In this document: piece by piece, positions 1 to 8,966 of the stretch
How the letters are laid out: each line of letters begins with the position of its first letter
How positions within the stretch are numbered: the stretch's first letter is position 1
From: BOG-1155 sp050012495
GTDB lineage: Bacteria > Desulfobacterota > Syntrophorhabdia > Syntrophorhabdales > WCHB1-27
Assembly (NCBI GenBank): GCA_050012495.1
Contig: JBEKHB010000009.1
Location: 1-64,000 of the forward strand
Direction of reading: 5' to 3'
Length of the DNA: 64,000 bases
Position numbers and translations under genes: made by a program
Notes under the pieces: model-generated
The model's input: only the letters and a program-made list of their open reading frames with translations
Told to the model about the DNA's origin: nothing
Database searches by the model: none

Positions 1-165
1 GTCTTTAAGAAAGGCCACCGTATGGAGCTGGTCATCAGGAACCAGGACGACCTGCTCAGCAGGCTGGGCATCTGGGGCGTGTACATGTGTCCCTTCATGC
101 GGACTGTGACCCATACGATTCATTTGGGGAAGTCTCACTTGGTCCTGCCGGTGATACCAAGTTAG
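1..165 (+). CDS. CocE/NonD-family hydrolase, C-terminal end only (cut by window start)
   Basis: Only the last 54 codons are inside the window, ending at TAG 163-165. About 40 of the 54 residues match the C-terminus of the next gene, including MRTVTH and the closing LPVIP. It is therefore a tandem paralogue of that hydrolase. In this family the C-terminal region is a jelly-roll domain packing against the alpha/beta-hydrolase core, so no catalytic residue can be judged here. It lies 29 bp upstream of the second copy, on the same strand, and is probably co-transcribed with it. Confidence 0.85.
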   Translation, partial: VFKKGHRMELVIRNQDDLLSRLGIWGVYMCPFMRTVTHTIHLGKSHLVLPVIPS

Positions 166-194
166 GAAATTGACACAAAAAAAGGGAGGGCATT

Positions 195-2075
195 ATGGAG
201 AAGAAAAGGACGAACGGACGAAAGGATCCCGGTAGGAAGGCGCGCATGACAAAAAGACAGGGCGTCTATTCGGGCGATTCCCTGAATTTCAACCTCAAGG
301 ATTACACCCCTTCCCCTCAGCAGATCCCGTATGGTGCAAATGTTGAGGGCGTTCTTTTTGATGGCTATCCTCAATTGGTAAAGCACACGGGGTCAGAACC
401 CGCCTACCGGGTGCGGATCGAGAAGGACATCATGGTTCCTATGCGCGACGGGGTCCGCCTTGCCGCAGATGTATACCGCCCTGACATCGAGGGAGAGAAG
501 TTCCCTGCGCTCCTCGCCTTTGGATTTTGGGGCAAGGATGCACAGGAGGCGATAGGATGGCTGGCGGATAAGCCCCAAAAGTATTATCACAGCCCTTTCT
601 GGGACGGAAATATGGAAGCCATGAATTACAATTTCACGGTCCCGAGGGGTTATGCGCATGTGATACCTGATCCGCGAGGTATCGGCAATTCTGAAGGGTT
701 CGGCACGATGGGGATGTGGGATGTTTATGACATGGTCGAATGGATCGCAGCTCAGCCATGGTGCAGCGGCAAAGTAGGCATGATGGGACCTTCATCCTAT
801 TCGGTCTATCAGATCCACGCGGGTCTGATGAAACCCCCGCATCTCGTGGCCCTTCACCCCGACGAAAACCCTGCCGGTTCAGGGGACTATTTTAAGGGTG
901 TCTATGACCTGCTCGTTTATCACATATTCATGGGCAGACATGGAAACGACGCCGCCTTTCCCGCGCCAAATTATGATTTCACGCCGCCACCGCCCTCGTT
1001 CCTGAACCTCCCCGACATAAAGGAGCGTCTCGAAGAAGCATTGAACCACCCGGACATCAAATATAACAGCAAGTGGTACTCTTATCTCAGATATCCGAGG
1101 AAATTCCCGTTTTTCTTCGACAACCTCCTCTCGTCCTTTCATCCCAGACCTGAGCCCGACAACTTCATGGACGCCGACCTGCACCCGGCGGGCCTGGACA
1201 GGATAACCCTCCCCATGTACCAGGGCGCGCCCTGGATTACCCGATTCTACCTCTTTGCCACTTTTGACGTGTGGGAAAAAACCGGAACCCCAAAAAAAAG
1301 CAATAAGCTGATCGTTTATCCGCCAAACTTTCCCGATCGGCCCTATGTCGAGTACCACGACGAACTCATCCGGTGGTACGACTACTGGCTCAAAGGCATC
1401 GACACGGGCATTCTCGACGAGCCGCCCATCAAGATGTTCGTTATGGGGATCAACAAGTGGCGCTTCGAGCACGAATGGCCTCTTGCAAGAACAAAATGGA
1501 CAAACTTCTTTCTCCAGCCCGGTGGAGGCCTCGCGACAAAGGCGCCCGACGCCGCTCAGCCTGATTCCTTTACCCAGCCGGCGCCGTACCTCGACCCGAC
1601 CGTCTACTGCCTCAAGTATGCCACCGAACCCCTGGCGTCGGACCTTGAGGTGACCGGACCCCCTGTCCTGTACCTCGAAGCTGCGATTGATATCGATGAC
1701 ACCAACTGGATGGCTGACCTGGTAGATGTCGACCCGAAGGGAAACCGGCAGTTAGTCAGCTCAGGTTACCTCAAGGCGGCATACAGGGCCTTGGATGTAA
1801 CGAAGTCTTTGCCTTATCAACCTGTCCACCCGAGGCAAGACCCCGTGCCTGTTTCCCCCGGTGAAGTCGTCGAGTATGCCATTGCCATGATGCCGACATC
1901 GAACGTATTCCGGAAAGGCCATTGCATGGAGCTGATCGTGAGAAATCAGGACGATCTCCTCGCCAGATTGGGGACCTGGGGGGCCTATCACCTGCCTTTT
2001 ATGCGCACGGTCACCCATCATATTCACTTCTCCAAATCCCATTTGCTGCTGCCGGTGATACCGGCTTCTCGCTAA
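195..2075 (+). CDS. CocE/NonD-family (peptidase S15-like) hydrolase
   Basis: This 626-residue protein is predicted to hydrolyse an ester or amide bond. The N-terminal S15-type core shows RDGVRLAADVYRP (about residues 84-96), DPRGIGNSEG, and a nucleophile elbow GKVGMMGPSSYS in which Ser200 is the likely nucleophile. In CocE the elbow reads G-x-S-Y-x-G; here the last glycine is Ser203. The C-terminal part (from about residue 440) is the jelly-roll domain of the family. A GGAGGG site sits just before the ATG. No signal peptide is seen, so it should be cytoplasmic. It follows a paralogue and precedes an MFS carrier, which suggests import and hydrolysis of a small ester or amide. The substrate cannot be told. 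Confidence 0.85.
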   Translation: MEKKRTNGRKDPGRKARMTKRQGVYSGDSLNFNLKDYTPSPQQIPYGANVEGVLFDGYPQLVKHTGSEPAYRVRIEKDIMVPMRDGVRLAADVYRPDIEGEKFPALLAFGFWGKDAQEAIGWLADKPQKYYHSPFWDGNMEAMNYNFTVPRGYAHVIPDPRGIGNSEGFGTMGMWDVYDMVEWIAAQPWCSGKVGMMGPSSYSVYQIHAGLMKPPHLVALHPDENPAGSGDYFKGVYDLLVYHIFMGRHGNDAAFPAPNYDFTPPPPSFLNLPDIKERLEEALNHPDIKYNSKWYSYLRYPRKFPFFFDNLLSSFHPRPEPDNFMDADLHPAGLDRITLPMYQGAPWITRFYLFATFDVWEKTGTPKKSNKLIVYPPNFPDRPYVEYHDELIRWYDYWLKGIDTGILDEPPIKMFVMGINKWRFEHEWPLARTKWTNFFLQPGGGLATKAPDAAQPDSFTQPAPYLDPTVYCLKYATEPLASDLEVTGPPVLYLEAAIDIDDTNWMADLVDVDPKGNRQLVSSGYLKAAYRALDVTKSLPYQPVHPRQDPVPVSPGEVVEYAIAMMPTSNVFRKGHCMELIVRNQDDLLARLGTWGAYHLPFMRTVTHHIHFSKSHLLLPVIPASR

Positions 2076-2124
2076 AAGGAGTGGAGAAGACACATCGACG
2101 AACAACAACCAAAGGGGGGATAGT

Positions 2125-3387
2125 ATGAGGTATTTCACCAAGATCTATGTGGTACTGGTGCTGATGTGGGGAGCGGTGGGGCTGGAACGACTGGTGGCGG
2201 CCTTTGTGCTTCCCGGCATTCAGAAAGACTTCGCCCTTAACTATACCCAGGCCGGCATGGTCATCGCCGTTTTCGGCTTGGCCTGGGCCATCGGCACCTG
2301 GGGCATGGGGAGCCTCTCCGACTACGTCGGGAGGAAGCCGGTCATTGTGGTGCTCGTGATCTTTGGCGGCGTGTGCAGTTGGCTGACCGGCGTGGCCGGT
2401 TCCTTTGTAATGTTGTTGGCTATTCGAGCCATCATGGGATTTGCCGAGGGAGGCATCTGGGGACCTGCCTCCGCCACCATAGCAGAGGAGTCTTCACCAA
2501 TGACGCGCGCGAGGAACCTCGGTTTGCTTCCCGGCGTTTTTACGTTGACCGGTGCTGCCATCGGACCCATACTCAGTACCCAACTGATGGTCCATTACGG
2601 ATGGAGATTCGTTTTCTACGTCTATGCCATACCGGCGGTCATACTTGGCATCCTTATCTGGGTCGTGATGAAGGAACCCGCCTCTACTCAAGCGACACTC
2701 GCTGCACGTCGCGCGGGCAAGCAGCGGGAGAAGCGCTTTGATGGAGAAGGCAAGGAGATCGGCTACTGGGACGTGTTTAAGTATCGCAACATCCTCCTCA
2801 TGATGGTAACCTGGACCTTCAACATGGCCTTTCTCTGGCTCTTCACCTCCTTCGGCACACTCTTCATGGCAAAGATACATCAACTGCCTATCACTACCGT
2901 GGGACTCGTCATGTCGGGCTTCGGTTTCGGAGCGTTTTTAGGTGCTCCTATCGTCGGAACGGTTTCTGATCACATAGGTCGGAGATGGACGCTTTTTCTC
3001 TGCCAGCTTATCGCAGGCTTCGCCGCCCTTATTTTCGTGACCTTCAGTCCCGGTACAGCCATAGGCCTCCTCTTCCCCTTCATATTTGTCGCGGCTTTTG
3101 CCTCCTGCGGGGTGACCCCCGTTCTTCTCGCGGTCTCGACTGAAACCGTCGGATTTGCCATGGCAGCTACGGCAATAGGAGCCGTAACCGGCGTGGGTGA
3201 ATTGATCGGCGGTGGGATTCTGCCCGTGATTGCGGGCGGCATTGCCGACAAGATCGGCCTGGCTGCCACCTTATATCTGGCCGGTGCTGCACTGCTCGCA
3301 TCTGCGATCTGCGGGCTCTTCGTGCGCGAGACGGCACCGAGCGTTTTGCAAAAGAGGCGCGAAAAACCTTCATTGGCGGAGGCATAA
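2125..3387 (+). CDS. MFS transporter
   Basis: A 420-residue integral membrane protein with about 12 hydrophobic segments. The loop between TM2 and TM3 reads GSLSDYVGRKPV, the major-facilitator signature, and a degenerate copy (GTVSDHIGRRWT) occurs in the second half. A charged loop near residues 190-215 separates the halves. It starts 49 bp after the hydrolase with a GGGGGG ribosome site, so the two are likely one transcript. It probably imports or exports the substrate or product of the two hydrolases. The overall look is of aromatic-acid or sugar-acid symporters, but the substrate is unknown. Confidence 0.88.
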   Translation: MRYFTKIYVVLVLMWGAVGLERLVAAFVLPGIQKDFALNYTQAGMVIAVFGLAWAIGTWGMGSLSDYVGRKPVIVVLVIFGGVCSWLTGVAGSFVMLLAIRAIMGFAEGGIWGPASATIAEESSPMTRARNLGLLPGVFTLTGAAIGPILSTQLMVHYGWRFVFYVYAIPAVILGILIWVVMKEPASTQATLAARRAGKQREKRFDGEGKEIGYWDVFKYRNILLMMVTWTFNMAFLWLFTSFGTLFMAKIHQLPITTVGLVMSGFGFGAFLGAPIVGTVSDHIGRRWTLFLCQLIAGFAALIFVTFSPGTAIGLLFPFIFVAAFASCGVTPVLLAVSTETVGFAMAATAIGAVTGVGELIGGGILPVIAGGIADKIGLAATLYLAGAALLASAICGLFVRETAPSVLQKRREKPSLAEA

Positions 3388-3441
3388 CAAGTATACGTCG
3401 ATCAGCGGTACCCACGCGTGGTCAAAGCGCGGGTGCAGGCG

Positions 3442-3471
3442 GCCGGATATGGTCTTCTCCCCATATCCGGC
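3442..3471 (+). terminator. stem-loop downstream of the MFS gene
   Basis: An 11-bp perfect stem (GCCGGATATGG and its complement) surrounds an 8-nt loop, 54 bp after the stop codon. No T-run follows, so it is not a canonical intrinsic terminator. It may end the hydrolase-MFS transcript with Rho or protect its 3' end. Confidence 0.4.
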
Positions 3472-3754
3472 TCGCTATCCGTCGAGTAAGTAGAGGATGT
3501 GAGGAACGCCATAACAATTCAAAGTAAATACTTCAGGAAGATGTCCGCACTTTTATACACAAATCGTGTACCCGTCAGGGTTATTTAAGGGAAAGATTGA
3601 GATTTGAAAGCAAGGGCTAGCAACATACGGCTCACCTGGAGCCGGGCGTAAAACCACGTCCCACCTTTCCTTTCCGGGCGATCCCAACGCCGGCCTGGGT
3701 CCAGGAGCAAGGGATGGGAGGTGTTCGTTACGGGTCGTGGGTAGTAAAATTATG

Positions 3755-3783
3755 TTGACAATTGTTACGGGACGTGATATGAG
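3755..3783 (+). promoter_or_regulatory. sigma70-type promoter for the HTH gene
   Basis: TTGACA (3755-3760), a 17-bp spacer and TATGAG (3778-3783). It is followed at about 3794-3817 by an imperfect inverted repeat built on GTTACAAGGG and CCCTGCAAC, placed where a repressor could block RNA polymerase. The rest of the 3388-3835 gap shows no gene. Confidence 0.6.
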
Positions 3784-3835
3784 AATACAGGGTGTTACAA
3801 GGGTTAACGCCCTGCAACTACAATGAGGGCATTCT

Positions 3836-4105
3836 ATGGCGACCTTGAAGGTAAACGGAGTTGAGTATTACCCGGCGACTCAGCTTTTAGGGGAGATAGG
3901 GGTGTCACGCCAGACATTTTGGCGCTGGAGACGAAGGGGGCAGATCCCCGCAGGCCATCGGTTCCGTGATGGGAGGCTGCTGTTTACGGTTCCCGAAGCC
4001 GAAGTGATCAGGAGCTTTGCGACCAGCGTCGGGGTTGCGGAAAAGCCGGTTTTCTATCAGGGTAGACTATTTGGTAACGGTGACTCACGGAGACCTAAAG
4101 GATAG
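3836..4105 (+). CDS. small MerR/excisionase-like HTH protein
   Basis: An 89-residue protein whose first half is a winged-helix/HTH_17-like domain: YYPATQLLGEIGVSRQTFWRWRR, followed by the wing residues GRLLFTVPEAEV. The pattern ATQLL...VSRQTFWRW is the helix-turn-helix used by MerR-like regulators and phage excisionases. The C-terminal 25 residues show no recognisable domain. A TGAGGG site precedes the ATG. Its own promoter with an overlapping inverted repeat suggests autoregulation. It is followed within 70 bp by a coiled-coil membrane protein, probably in one unit. Confidence 0.6.
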   Translation: MATLKVNGVEYYPATQLLGEIGVSRQTFWRWRRRGQIPAGHRFRDGRLLFTVPEAEVIRSFATSVGVAEKPVFYQGRLFGNGDSRRPKG

Positions 4106-4173
4106 GTGAGGGTATGAGACGCATGGGGGGCCTCGAAAGCGATGCTCATCGGGAGAAATACAAGGGGGACGAT

Positions 4174-4989
4174 ATGTCTAGCATAAGTTTTATTACCTCC
4201 AAGGTTAACGAAATGAGCGCTTCGCTCACAACATTGAATAGAATAGCTATTTTCCTTGTTGCCGCTGCCGCAATAGCAGTAGCTCTTTATTTTGTGGCGT
4301 CGTATTTTGCACGTAATATGGCAACCCGGTTGGACAACGCGAAAGACGAATTGATCAGGCTTGAAAATAGGGAACAGACTCTACGGATCACCAGATTCGA
4401 AACAGATTCAGAGGAACACATAGCGCGTGTGAAAGCTGAAATAGAGGAACGTATAACTCTGCTGACCGCCGAAGCGGCCAAAGCGAATAGTGAGATAGCA
4501 AAGGCCAAAGAAAAAGCCGAGGCCGAGCAGCTTGAACATAAGCGGCTGGAAGCAGAGCTTGCGCCACGAACCATAGAGCAAAGGCAGTCAGCGAAGGAAT
4601 TAGTACAGTTCCAAGGTATTAACGTCATCATGGAAAGTTTGGCCGAATCCGAATCATGGAGAACAACGGGGCAACTCGCATGGCTCCTCTCTGACGCTAA
4701 GTGGAATATCCTGCCGGGCATAAAACGATTCCTCGATACTACTATGTTCGGCGATGGGGTCACTATAGAAACTAATGGCGAAGATCGAGCGCAAGGGGAA
4801 GATCGATCTTTAGCTGCCGCCAAAGCCCTGATGGAAATTCTTGGAAAGAACAAGGTACAGACCGATTGGAGACCCTCAAAAGATCACCTGCCCTTAAACA
4901 CACTCAGAATACGAGTAGGGCTAAAACCTATTGACTATTCCGACCATAACCTAAAAGATGCGGCGTATGGAAATGTGCTGTACAGATAA
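4174..4989 (+). CDS. membrane-anchored coiled-coil protein of unknown function
   Basis: A 271-residue protein. I chose the ATG at 4174 because AAGGGGGA sits directly before it; an in-frame ATG at 4114 would add 20 residues without a good site. One membrane segment lies at about residues 17-42, followed by a long Ala/Glu/Lys-rich coiled coil (about 50-145). A C-terminal domain contains ESLAESESWRTTGQLAWLL and ends with VGLKP. Similar coiled-coil proteins with an (E)(A)..(W/F)..(Q) C-terminal domain are common as hypothetical proteins. I do not know a function. The codon use is more AT-rich than the neighbours, which may mean recent acquisition together with the HTH gene. Confidence 0.6.
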   Translation: MSSISFITSKVNEMSASLTTLNRIAIFLVAAAAIAVALYFVASYFARNMATRLDNAKDELIRLENREQTLRITRFETDSEEHIARVKAEIEERITLLTAEAAKANSEIAKAKEKAEAEQLEHKRLEAELAPRTIEQRQSAKELVQFQGINVIMESLAESESWRTTGQLAWLLSDAKWNILPGIKRFLDTTMFGDGVTIETNGEDRAQGEDRSLAAAKALMEILGKNKVQTDWRPSKDHLPLNTLRIRVGLKPIDYSDHNLKDAAYGNVLYR

Positions 4990-5158
4990 CCTTCCATTTC
5001 AAACTGAGCCTTGCGCGAGCGAATGGCCCTGCCCTAGCCGACCGTCGTACCCTGCTCCGGCGCCCGTTCGGACAGTGGGGGCGAGGCGATTTTTGATGCA
5101 TGGCGCGAAATAGCGTCCCGCCCGCACCGGAGTGTACATGGGCCATAGGCGGGGTGCC

Positions 5159-5216
5159 CAGCTCCATATGCCTTGCTGGGTCGCACCAGCCTCCATATTG
5201 CCTTGGCTGGGTGGCA
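5159..5216. repeat. imperfect tandem direct repeat
   Basis: Two adjacent copies, 27 nt (5159-5185) and 30 nt (5187-5216), both of the form CAGC(C)TCCATAT(T)GCCTTG(G)CTGGGT.GCA. They lie in a 404-bp stretch (4990-5393) that holds no supported gene. Confidence 0.6.
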
Positions 5217-5314
5217 AACATGAGGATGCGGGCTGGACGCGATGACAAAGCAAGGCGCAAAAAGCGCGAGTAGGAGGATGCAGCTTTTAGGCGCGCAAGC
5301 CCGAGGAACGGAGG

Positions 5315-5330
5315 CATACTTTTTCGTATG
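5315..5330. repeat. CATAC/GTATG palindrome in a dispersed-repeat-like segment
   Basis: CATAC-TTTTTC-GTATG lies inside a GC-rich, partly symmetric stretch (about 5216-5390). An in-frame ATG at 5328 falls in the right arm of this palindrome. Extending dtd upstream to that ATG would be an artefact. Confidence 0.5.
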
Positions 5331-5393
5331 TCGGAGTCCCGCAGGGCGCCGCGCAACGCCAAAGATGCGCCTCAGACGCAGGCGGCCCCTCCT

Positions 5394-5837
5394 GTGAAAG
5401 CGGTACTCCAGCGCGTCAAGGAAGCCTATGTGACGGTCGAGGGGCGGACGGTCGGCGAGATCGGCAAGGGGCTTTTGGTGCTCGTCGCCATCGGCGCCGG
5501 CGATACGGTCCGGGACATTGACTGGATGGTGGAGAAGATCGTCAACGTGCGGATCTTCGAGACCCCGGAGGGCAAGCTCGACAAGTCGGTGCTCGACGTG
5601 AGGGGCGCGCTCCTCCTCGTGAGCCAGTTTACCCTTTACGGCGACTGCAAAAGGGGCAGGCGGCCGTCATTCTCGGACGCGATGGACGCGGATGCCGCGG
5701 CTGAGATGTTTAAGCTGTTCACGGCGCATGCCGCCGAAAAGGTGAAAAAGGTTGAGACCGGTGTATTCCGGGCCTCGATGGACGTCCATCTCGTCAACGA
5801 CGGGCCGGTCACGTTGATCCTCGATTCAAGGGCATAG
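5394..5837 (+). CDS. dtd: D-aminoacyl-tRNA deacylase
   Basis: Removes D-amino acids mischarged onto tRNA, in the cytoplasm. I place the start at GTG 5394, giving 147 residues, the usual family length. This numbering puts the catalytic-loop motif SQFTLYGD at residues 77-84 and the second motif N-x-GPVT at 135-140, where the family has them. The upstream ATG at 5328 would add 22 residues encoded by an intergenic repeat. The Shine-Dalgarno site for the GTG is weak. RRPSFSDA after the first motif is also typical. It stands alone between an unknown membrane protein and a kinase. Confidence 0.93.
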   Translation: MKAVLQRVKEAYVTVEGRTVGEIGKGLLVLVAIGAGDTVRDIDWMVEKIVNVRIFETPEGKLDKSVLDVRGALLLVSQFTLYGDCKRGRRPSFSDAMDADAAAEMFKLFTAHAAEKVKKVETGVFRASMDVHLVNDGPVTLILDSRA

Positions 5838-6118
5838 CCGGGTGGTGTCGGGCAGGGAAGATGGCGCAGAGCATTTTGCAGCATTACGTTATTGATTGAG
5901 GAGGCGGAACTTCTTCTTCCGCACGCGGACATTGCGAAGGGCCTCAAGGAAGGAGGCTGAAGCCTCGATTATTATTGGGAAATGTTATTTGGGGCGAAAG
6001 AACGAAGGATGCCGATAATCGTGCTGCTACCGGGTAAATTCAGCAGAATGAAAGCGAAATCTCTGTGGAAGCACGCGCGTTGCATGCAAAGCAATCCGAC
6101 GAGCGGGGGTAGTAGAGT

Positions 6119-8299
6119 ATGGGTAACAGTAAAAAGGATGTCGGGAGGATAACCGAACTGCAGGCCCGGCTCAAGGAAGCCGAGCAGGACCTCAGGGCGA
6201 TGCGGGAAAGAGGTGTGCATGCGCCGGGGACTGTTGAGACGGAAAGCAGCAATTCCTCAGTGGCCGCTATAGAGCATCTGCGGGAGAGGGAGGAGTACTT
6301 CAGGCTCCTCATCGAAAATGCGCTCGATATGGTGATGGTGCTGAAAGGGGATGGGACTATCACGTACGCCGGGCCTTCCGTGAAGCGCGTGCTCGGCTAC
6401 AGTCCGAAGAGCCTGGTCAACAGGAATTTCCTCGATTTTGTGCATCCCGCGGGCAGGGACACGGTGGCTGAGCGGTTCGTCGAGGCAGGGAGGATGCCCG
6501 GCTTCACCATGACCCTCGACGCTTCCTTAAAGAGAAAGGACGGAGGCTGGCGCGTTGTTGAGATGATCAGCAGGAACCTGCTCCACGATGCAAAAGTCGC
6601 CGGTATCGTGGTCAACGGCCGCGATGTTACCGAGCGGAAGCAGATAGAGGAGAAGCTGCGGCGCATGCACCTCGAGCTGGAAAGGCGTGTGGAGGAGCGG
6701 ACAGCCGAGCTTAGAGCCGCCTATCAGCGGCTTGAGGTCGAGATCAGGGGGCACAAAGAGGCGGAAGAAGGACGGACGCGCCTTGCGACCGCAATAGAAG
6801 AGGGCGGCGACTGCGTGATTATCACCGACAGCCGCGGCGTTGTTCAGTACGTGAACCCCGCCTTCGAAAAGGCGAGCCTTTACAGCAGGGAGGAGATTAC
6901 AGGGCGCAGGTTTGACGTGCTGAGAGGGGGGGGCGAGGAGGACGCTTTTTGGGAAGACATGTGGCATGTGCTTGAGGCGGGCAACGTCTGGACAGGGCGC
7001 CTCGTCAACAGGAAAAAGGACGGCAGCTCTTACGAGGTGGAGAGGACCGTGTCGCCCATCAGGGACAAGGCGGGCGCGATTACCAACTATGTTGCCGTCG
7101 AGCGGGATATGACCGGACAGGCCGGGCTGGATGCGGAATTGCGGCAGGCCCAGAAGATGCAGGCCATCGGTACCCTCGCCGGCGGCATCGCGCACGATTT
7201 CAATAACATCCTTGCGGCCATGATCGGCTTCACTGAGCTTGCCCTCGATGACCTCGAAGAAGACAGCCGTGCGACGATGCACCTTGAGCACGTGCGCACC
7301 GCGGGTTACCGCGGCAGGGACCTCGTGAAGCAGATACTGACGTTCAGCCGTCAGGGCGAGCAGGAGAAGAAGCCCGTGCAGGTGGTGCCGATCGTGCGGG
7401 AGGTGCTCAAGCTGATGCGCGCGTTGCTTCCCTCCACGGTTGATATCCGGCCGAGGGTCGAGACGGAGGAAGGGATAATCCTCGCCGACCCCGTGCAGAT
7501 CCACCAGCTTCTCATCAACCTCTGCACGAATGCGGGGCAGGCAATGAAAGGAGGAAAAGGGGTGCTTGAGGTCAGGGTGAGTGATTTTATCCTTTCGGAC
7601 CCCGCGGACGCCCCGTATCCGGATATGGAGCTCGGTCCCTACCTGAAGCTGTCCGTCAGCGACACGGGTGCGGGGATTGACGATCTGATAAAAGACAGGA
7701 TTTTCGAGCCGTTTTTCACGACAAGAGAGTCCGGCGCCGCCGGGATGGGCCTTTCAGTGGTCTACGGAATAGTGAAGAGCCACCAGGGGGCCATCACCGT
7801 GAGCAGCGCTCCGGGGAAGGGCTCGACCTTCGCCGTCTACTTCGGAAAATTGAAGGATGGGCAAGCCTCGGCAGCCGAGGAGCATGCAAAGCCGGCCGCT
7901 CAACGGGTAACGGGGAAGAGGCGTATACTTTTCGTGGATGACGAAGAAGCCCTGGTAGAGGTAGGGAAACAGATGCTGGAGCGGCTCGGGTACGAGGTAG
8001 TCGCGGAAAAGGACAGCGTCAGGGCCCTGAAGCAGTTTCAGAGGGACCCGGGGAAGTTCGATCTTGTTATCACCGACCAGACCATGCCGAACATGACCGG
8101 CATCGAGCTTGCGAAAAGGATGATGTCCATAAAGAAGGATATACCGATCATCCTCTGCACGGGCTTCAGCGAAGTGATATCGTCCGAGAGCGCGAAGGCG
8201 ATGGGTATCCGCGAGTTCGTGATGAAACCGATCATCAAGAACGAGATGGCCGAAACCATCAGGCGGGTCATCGCAGATGCGGAGGGCACGCCGGGGTAG
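6119..8299 (+). CDS. PAS-domain hybrid sensor histidine kinase with C-terminal receiver
   Basis: A 726-residue soluble kinase. Order: N-terminal coiled coil (about 1-55), PAS domain 1 (about 56-170), coiled-coil linker, PAS domain 2 plus PAC (about 215-340), HisKA with GGIAHDFNNIL (His359), HATPase with N, G1 (DTGAGI) and G2 boxes (about 460-580), then a receiver domain starting ILFVDDEE with phospho-acceptor Asp653 (ITDQTMPN). No membrane segment or signal peptide is visible, so it senses an internal signal, perhaps redox or a small ligand. No response regulator lies beside it; the fused receiver suggests a phosphorelay or self-regulation. Confidence 0.92.
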   Translation: MGNSKKDVGRITELQARLKEAEQDLRAMRERGVHAPGTVETESSNSSVAAIEHLREREEYFRLLIENALDMVMVLKGDGTITYAGPSVKRVLGYSPKSLVNRNFLDFVHPAGRDTVAERFVEAGRMPGFTMTLDASLKRKDGGWRVVEMISRNLLHDAKVAGIVVNGRDVTERKQIEEKLRRMHLELERRVEERTAELRAAYQRLEVEIRGHKEAEEGRTRLATAIEEGGDCVIITDSRGVVQYVNPAFEKASLYSREEITGRRFDVLRGGGEEDAFWEDMWHVLEAGNVWTGRLVNRKKDGSSYEVERTVSPIRDKAGAITNYVAVERDMTGQAGLDAELRQAQKMQAIGTLAGGIAHDFNNILAAMIGFTELALDDLEEDSRATMHLEHVRTAGYRGRDLVKQILTFSRQGEQEKKPVQVVPIVREVLKLMRALLPSTVDIRPRVETEEGIILADPVQIHQLLINLCTNAGQAMKGGKGVLEVRVSDFILSDPADAPYPDMELGPYLKLSVSDTGAGIDDLIKDRIFEPFFTTRESGAAGMGLSVVYGIVKSHQGAITVSSAPGKGSTFAVYFGKLKDGQASAAEEHAKPAAQRVTGKRRILFVDDEEALVEVGKQMLERLGYEVVAEKDSVRALKQFQRDPGKFDLVITDQTMPNMTGIELAKRMMSIKKDIPIILCTGFSEVISSESAKAMGIREFVMKPIIKNEMAETIRRVIADAEGTPG

Positions 8300-8387
8300 G
8301 GCGTGGGCCGTTTTTGGCGCGTACGGTAATTTCTGCCGGATTCGTAAGACTAAAGGCTGTTCAGCGTCATGCATGGCCGCCTATGCT

Positions 8388-8966
8388 TTAGTGCCCGCGT
8401 TCACCATGTTCACCATGTTCACCATGTTCACCATGTTTGACATCCCTGCCGCGCTCCGCGCCGGGCTTCCCTGCGGGGCGCCCTCGCCCTTCTTCCGGCC
8501 TCCCTTCGGGCCTTCCGTGCCAGCCCGCCTTCCAGTCGCGGTCTTTCTCCCAATAACGGTTGCGTTCCCATCCCGCCCAGTTCTTTCTTAGCTCCCCGTA
8601 TGGTATCCGACGCCATCCAGGCAGGATGTGGCGGTAGTCCGGCGGCAGTTGTAAGAGGACGCCGGGAACCCTGGGACCGGGCACGAACATCCATGGGCCG
8701 TTGTAGGCTCCGGCGCTGAACCAGCGCCCCTGATGGAGGCGATACCAGTTGCCGGAGCAAAAGAATATGTCCGCGCCGATGTCCGGAACCATGTAGACGT
8801 AAGTCCCTGGAATCACGACCACCGACGGGGGAGCCGCGATCCGAAACGGTGGCGGGGGTCCGATGTGTACGTCCACGCTCACCTGGGCGGTACCCGGAAG
8901 GGGGAACACGATCAAGGGCACAATAAGTAATCCGGCGAGCAACAGCACACGTTTCAACAAGTCCAT
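8388..8966 (-). CDS. exported Pro/Trp/Arg-rich protein with Gly-Glu-His tail
   Basis: A 192-residue protein starting at the ATG whose complement ends at 8966, with a strong GAGGAGGT site before it. The first 28 residues are a signal peptide (charged start, Leu/Val core, TAQ). The mature part is rich in Pro, Gly, Trp and Tyr (SGNWYRLHQGRWFSAG, PYGELRKNWAGW) and resembles small YXWGXW-type exported proteins. From about residue 140 it is highly basic and low in complexity, ending in repeated Gly-Glu-His encoded by a 9-bp tandem repeat. The Trp/Tyr pattern suggests an envelope or surface role; the function is unknown. It is the only gene on this strand for several kb. Confidence 0.75.
   Translation of the reverse strand: MDLLKRVLLLAGLLIVPLIVFPLPGTAQVSVDVHIGPPPPFRIAAPPSVVVIPGTYVYMVPDIGADIFFCSGNWYRLHQGRWFSAGAYNGPWMFVPGPRVPGVLLQLPPDYRHILPGWRRIPYGELRKNWAGWERNRYWEKDRDWKAGWHGRPEGRPEEGRGRPAGKPGAERGRDVKHGEHGEHGEHGERGH
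8400..8435. repeat. four tandem 9-bp repeats (TTCACCATG)
   Basis: Four perfect consecutive copies followed by a degenerate fifth. They encode Gly-Glu-His repeats at the C-terminus of the minus-strand gene. The 9-bp period keeps the reading frame, so copy number can vary without frameshift. Confidence 0.9.

Noticed and set aside
5328..5393. N-terminal extension of dtd from the ATG at 5328
   Set aside because: The ATG lies in a palindrome, and the usual length and motif numbering require the GTG at 5394.
8400..8435. CRISPR-like repeat
   Set aside because: 9-bp contiguous units without spacers; they are a coding repeat.
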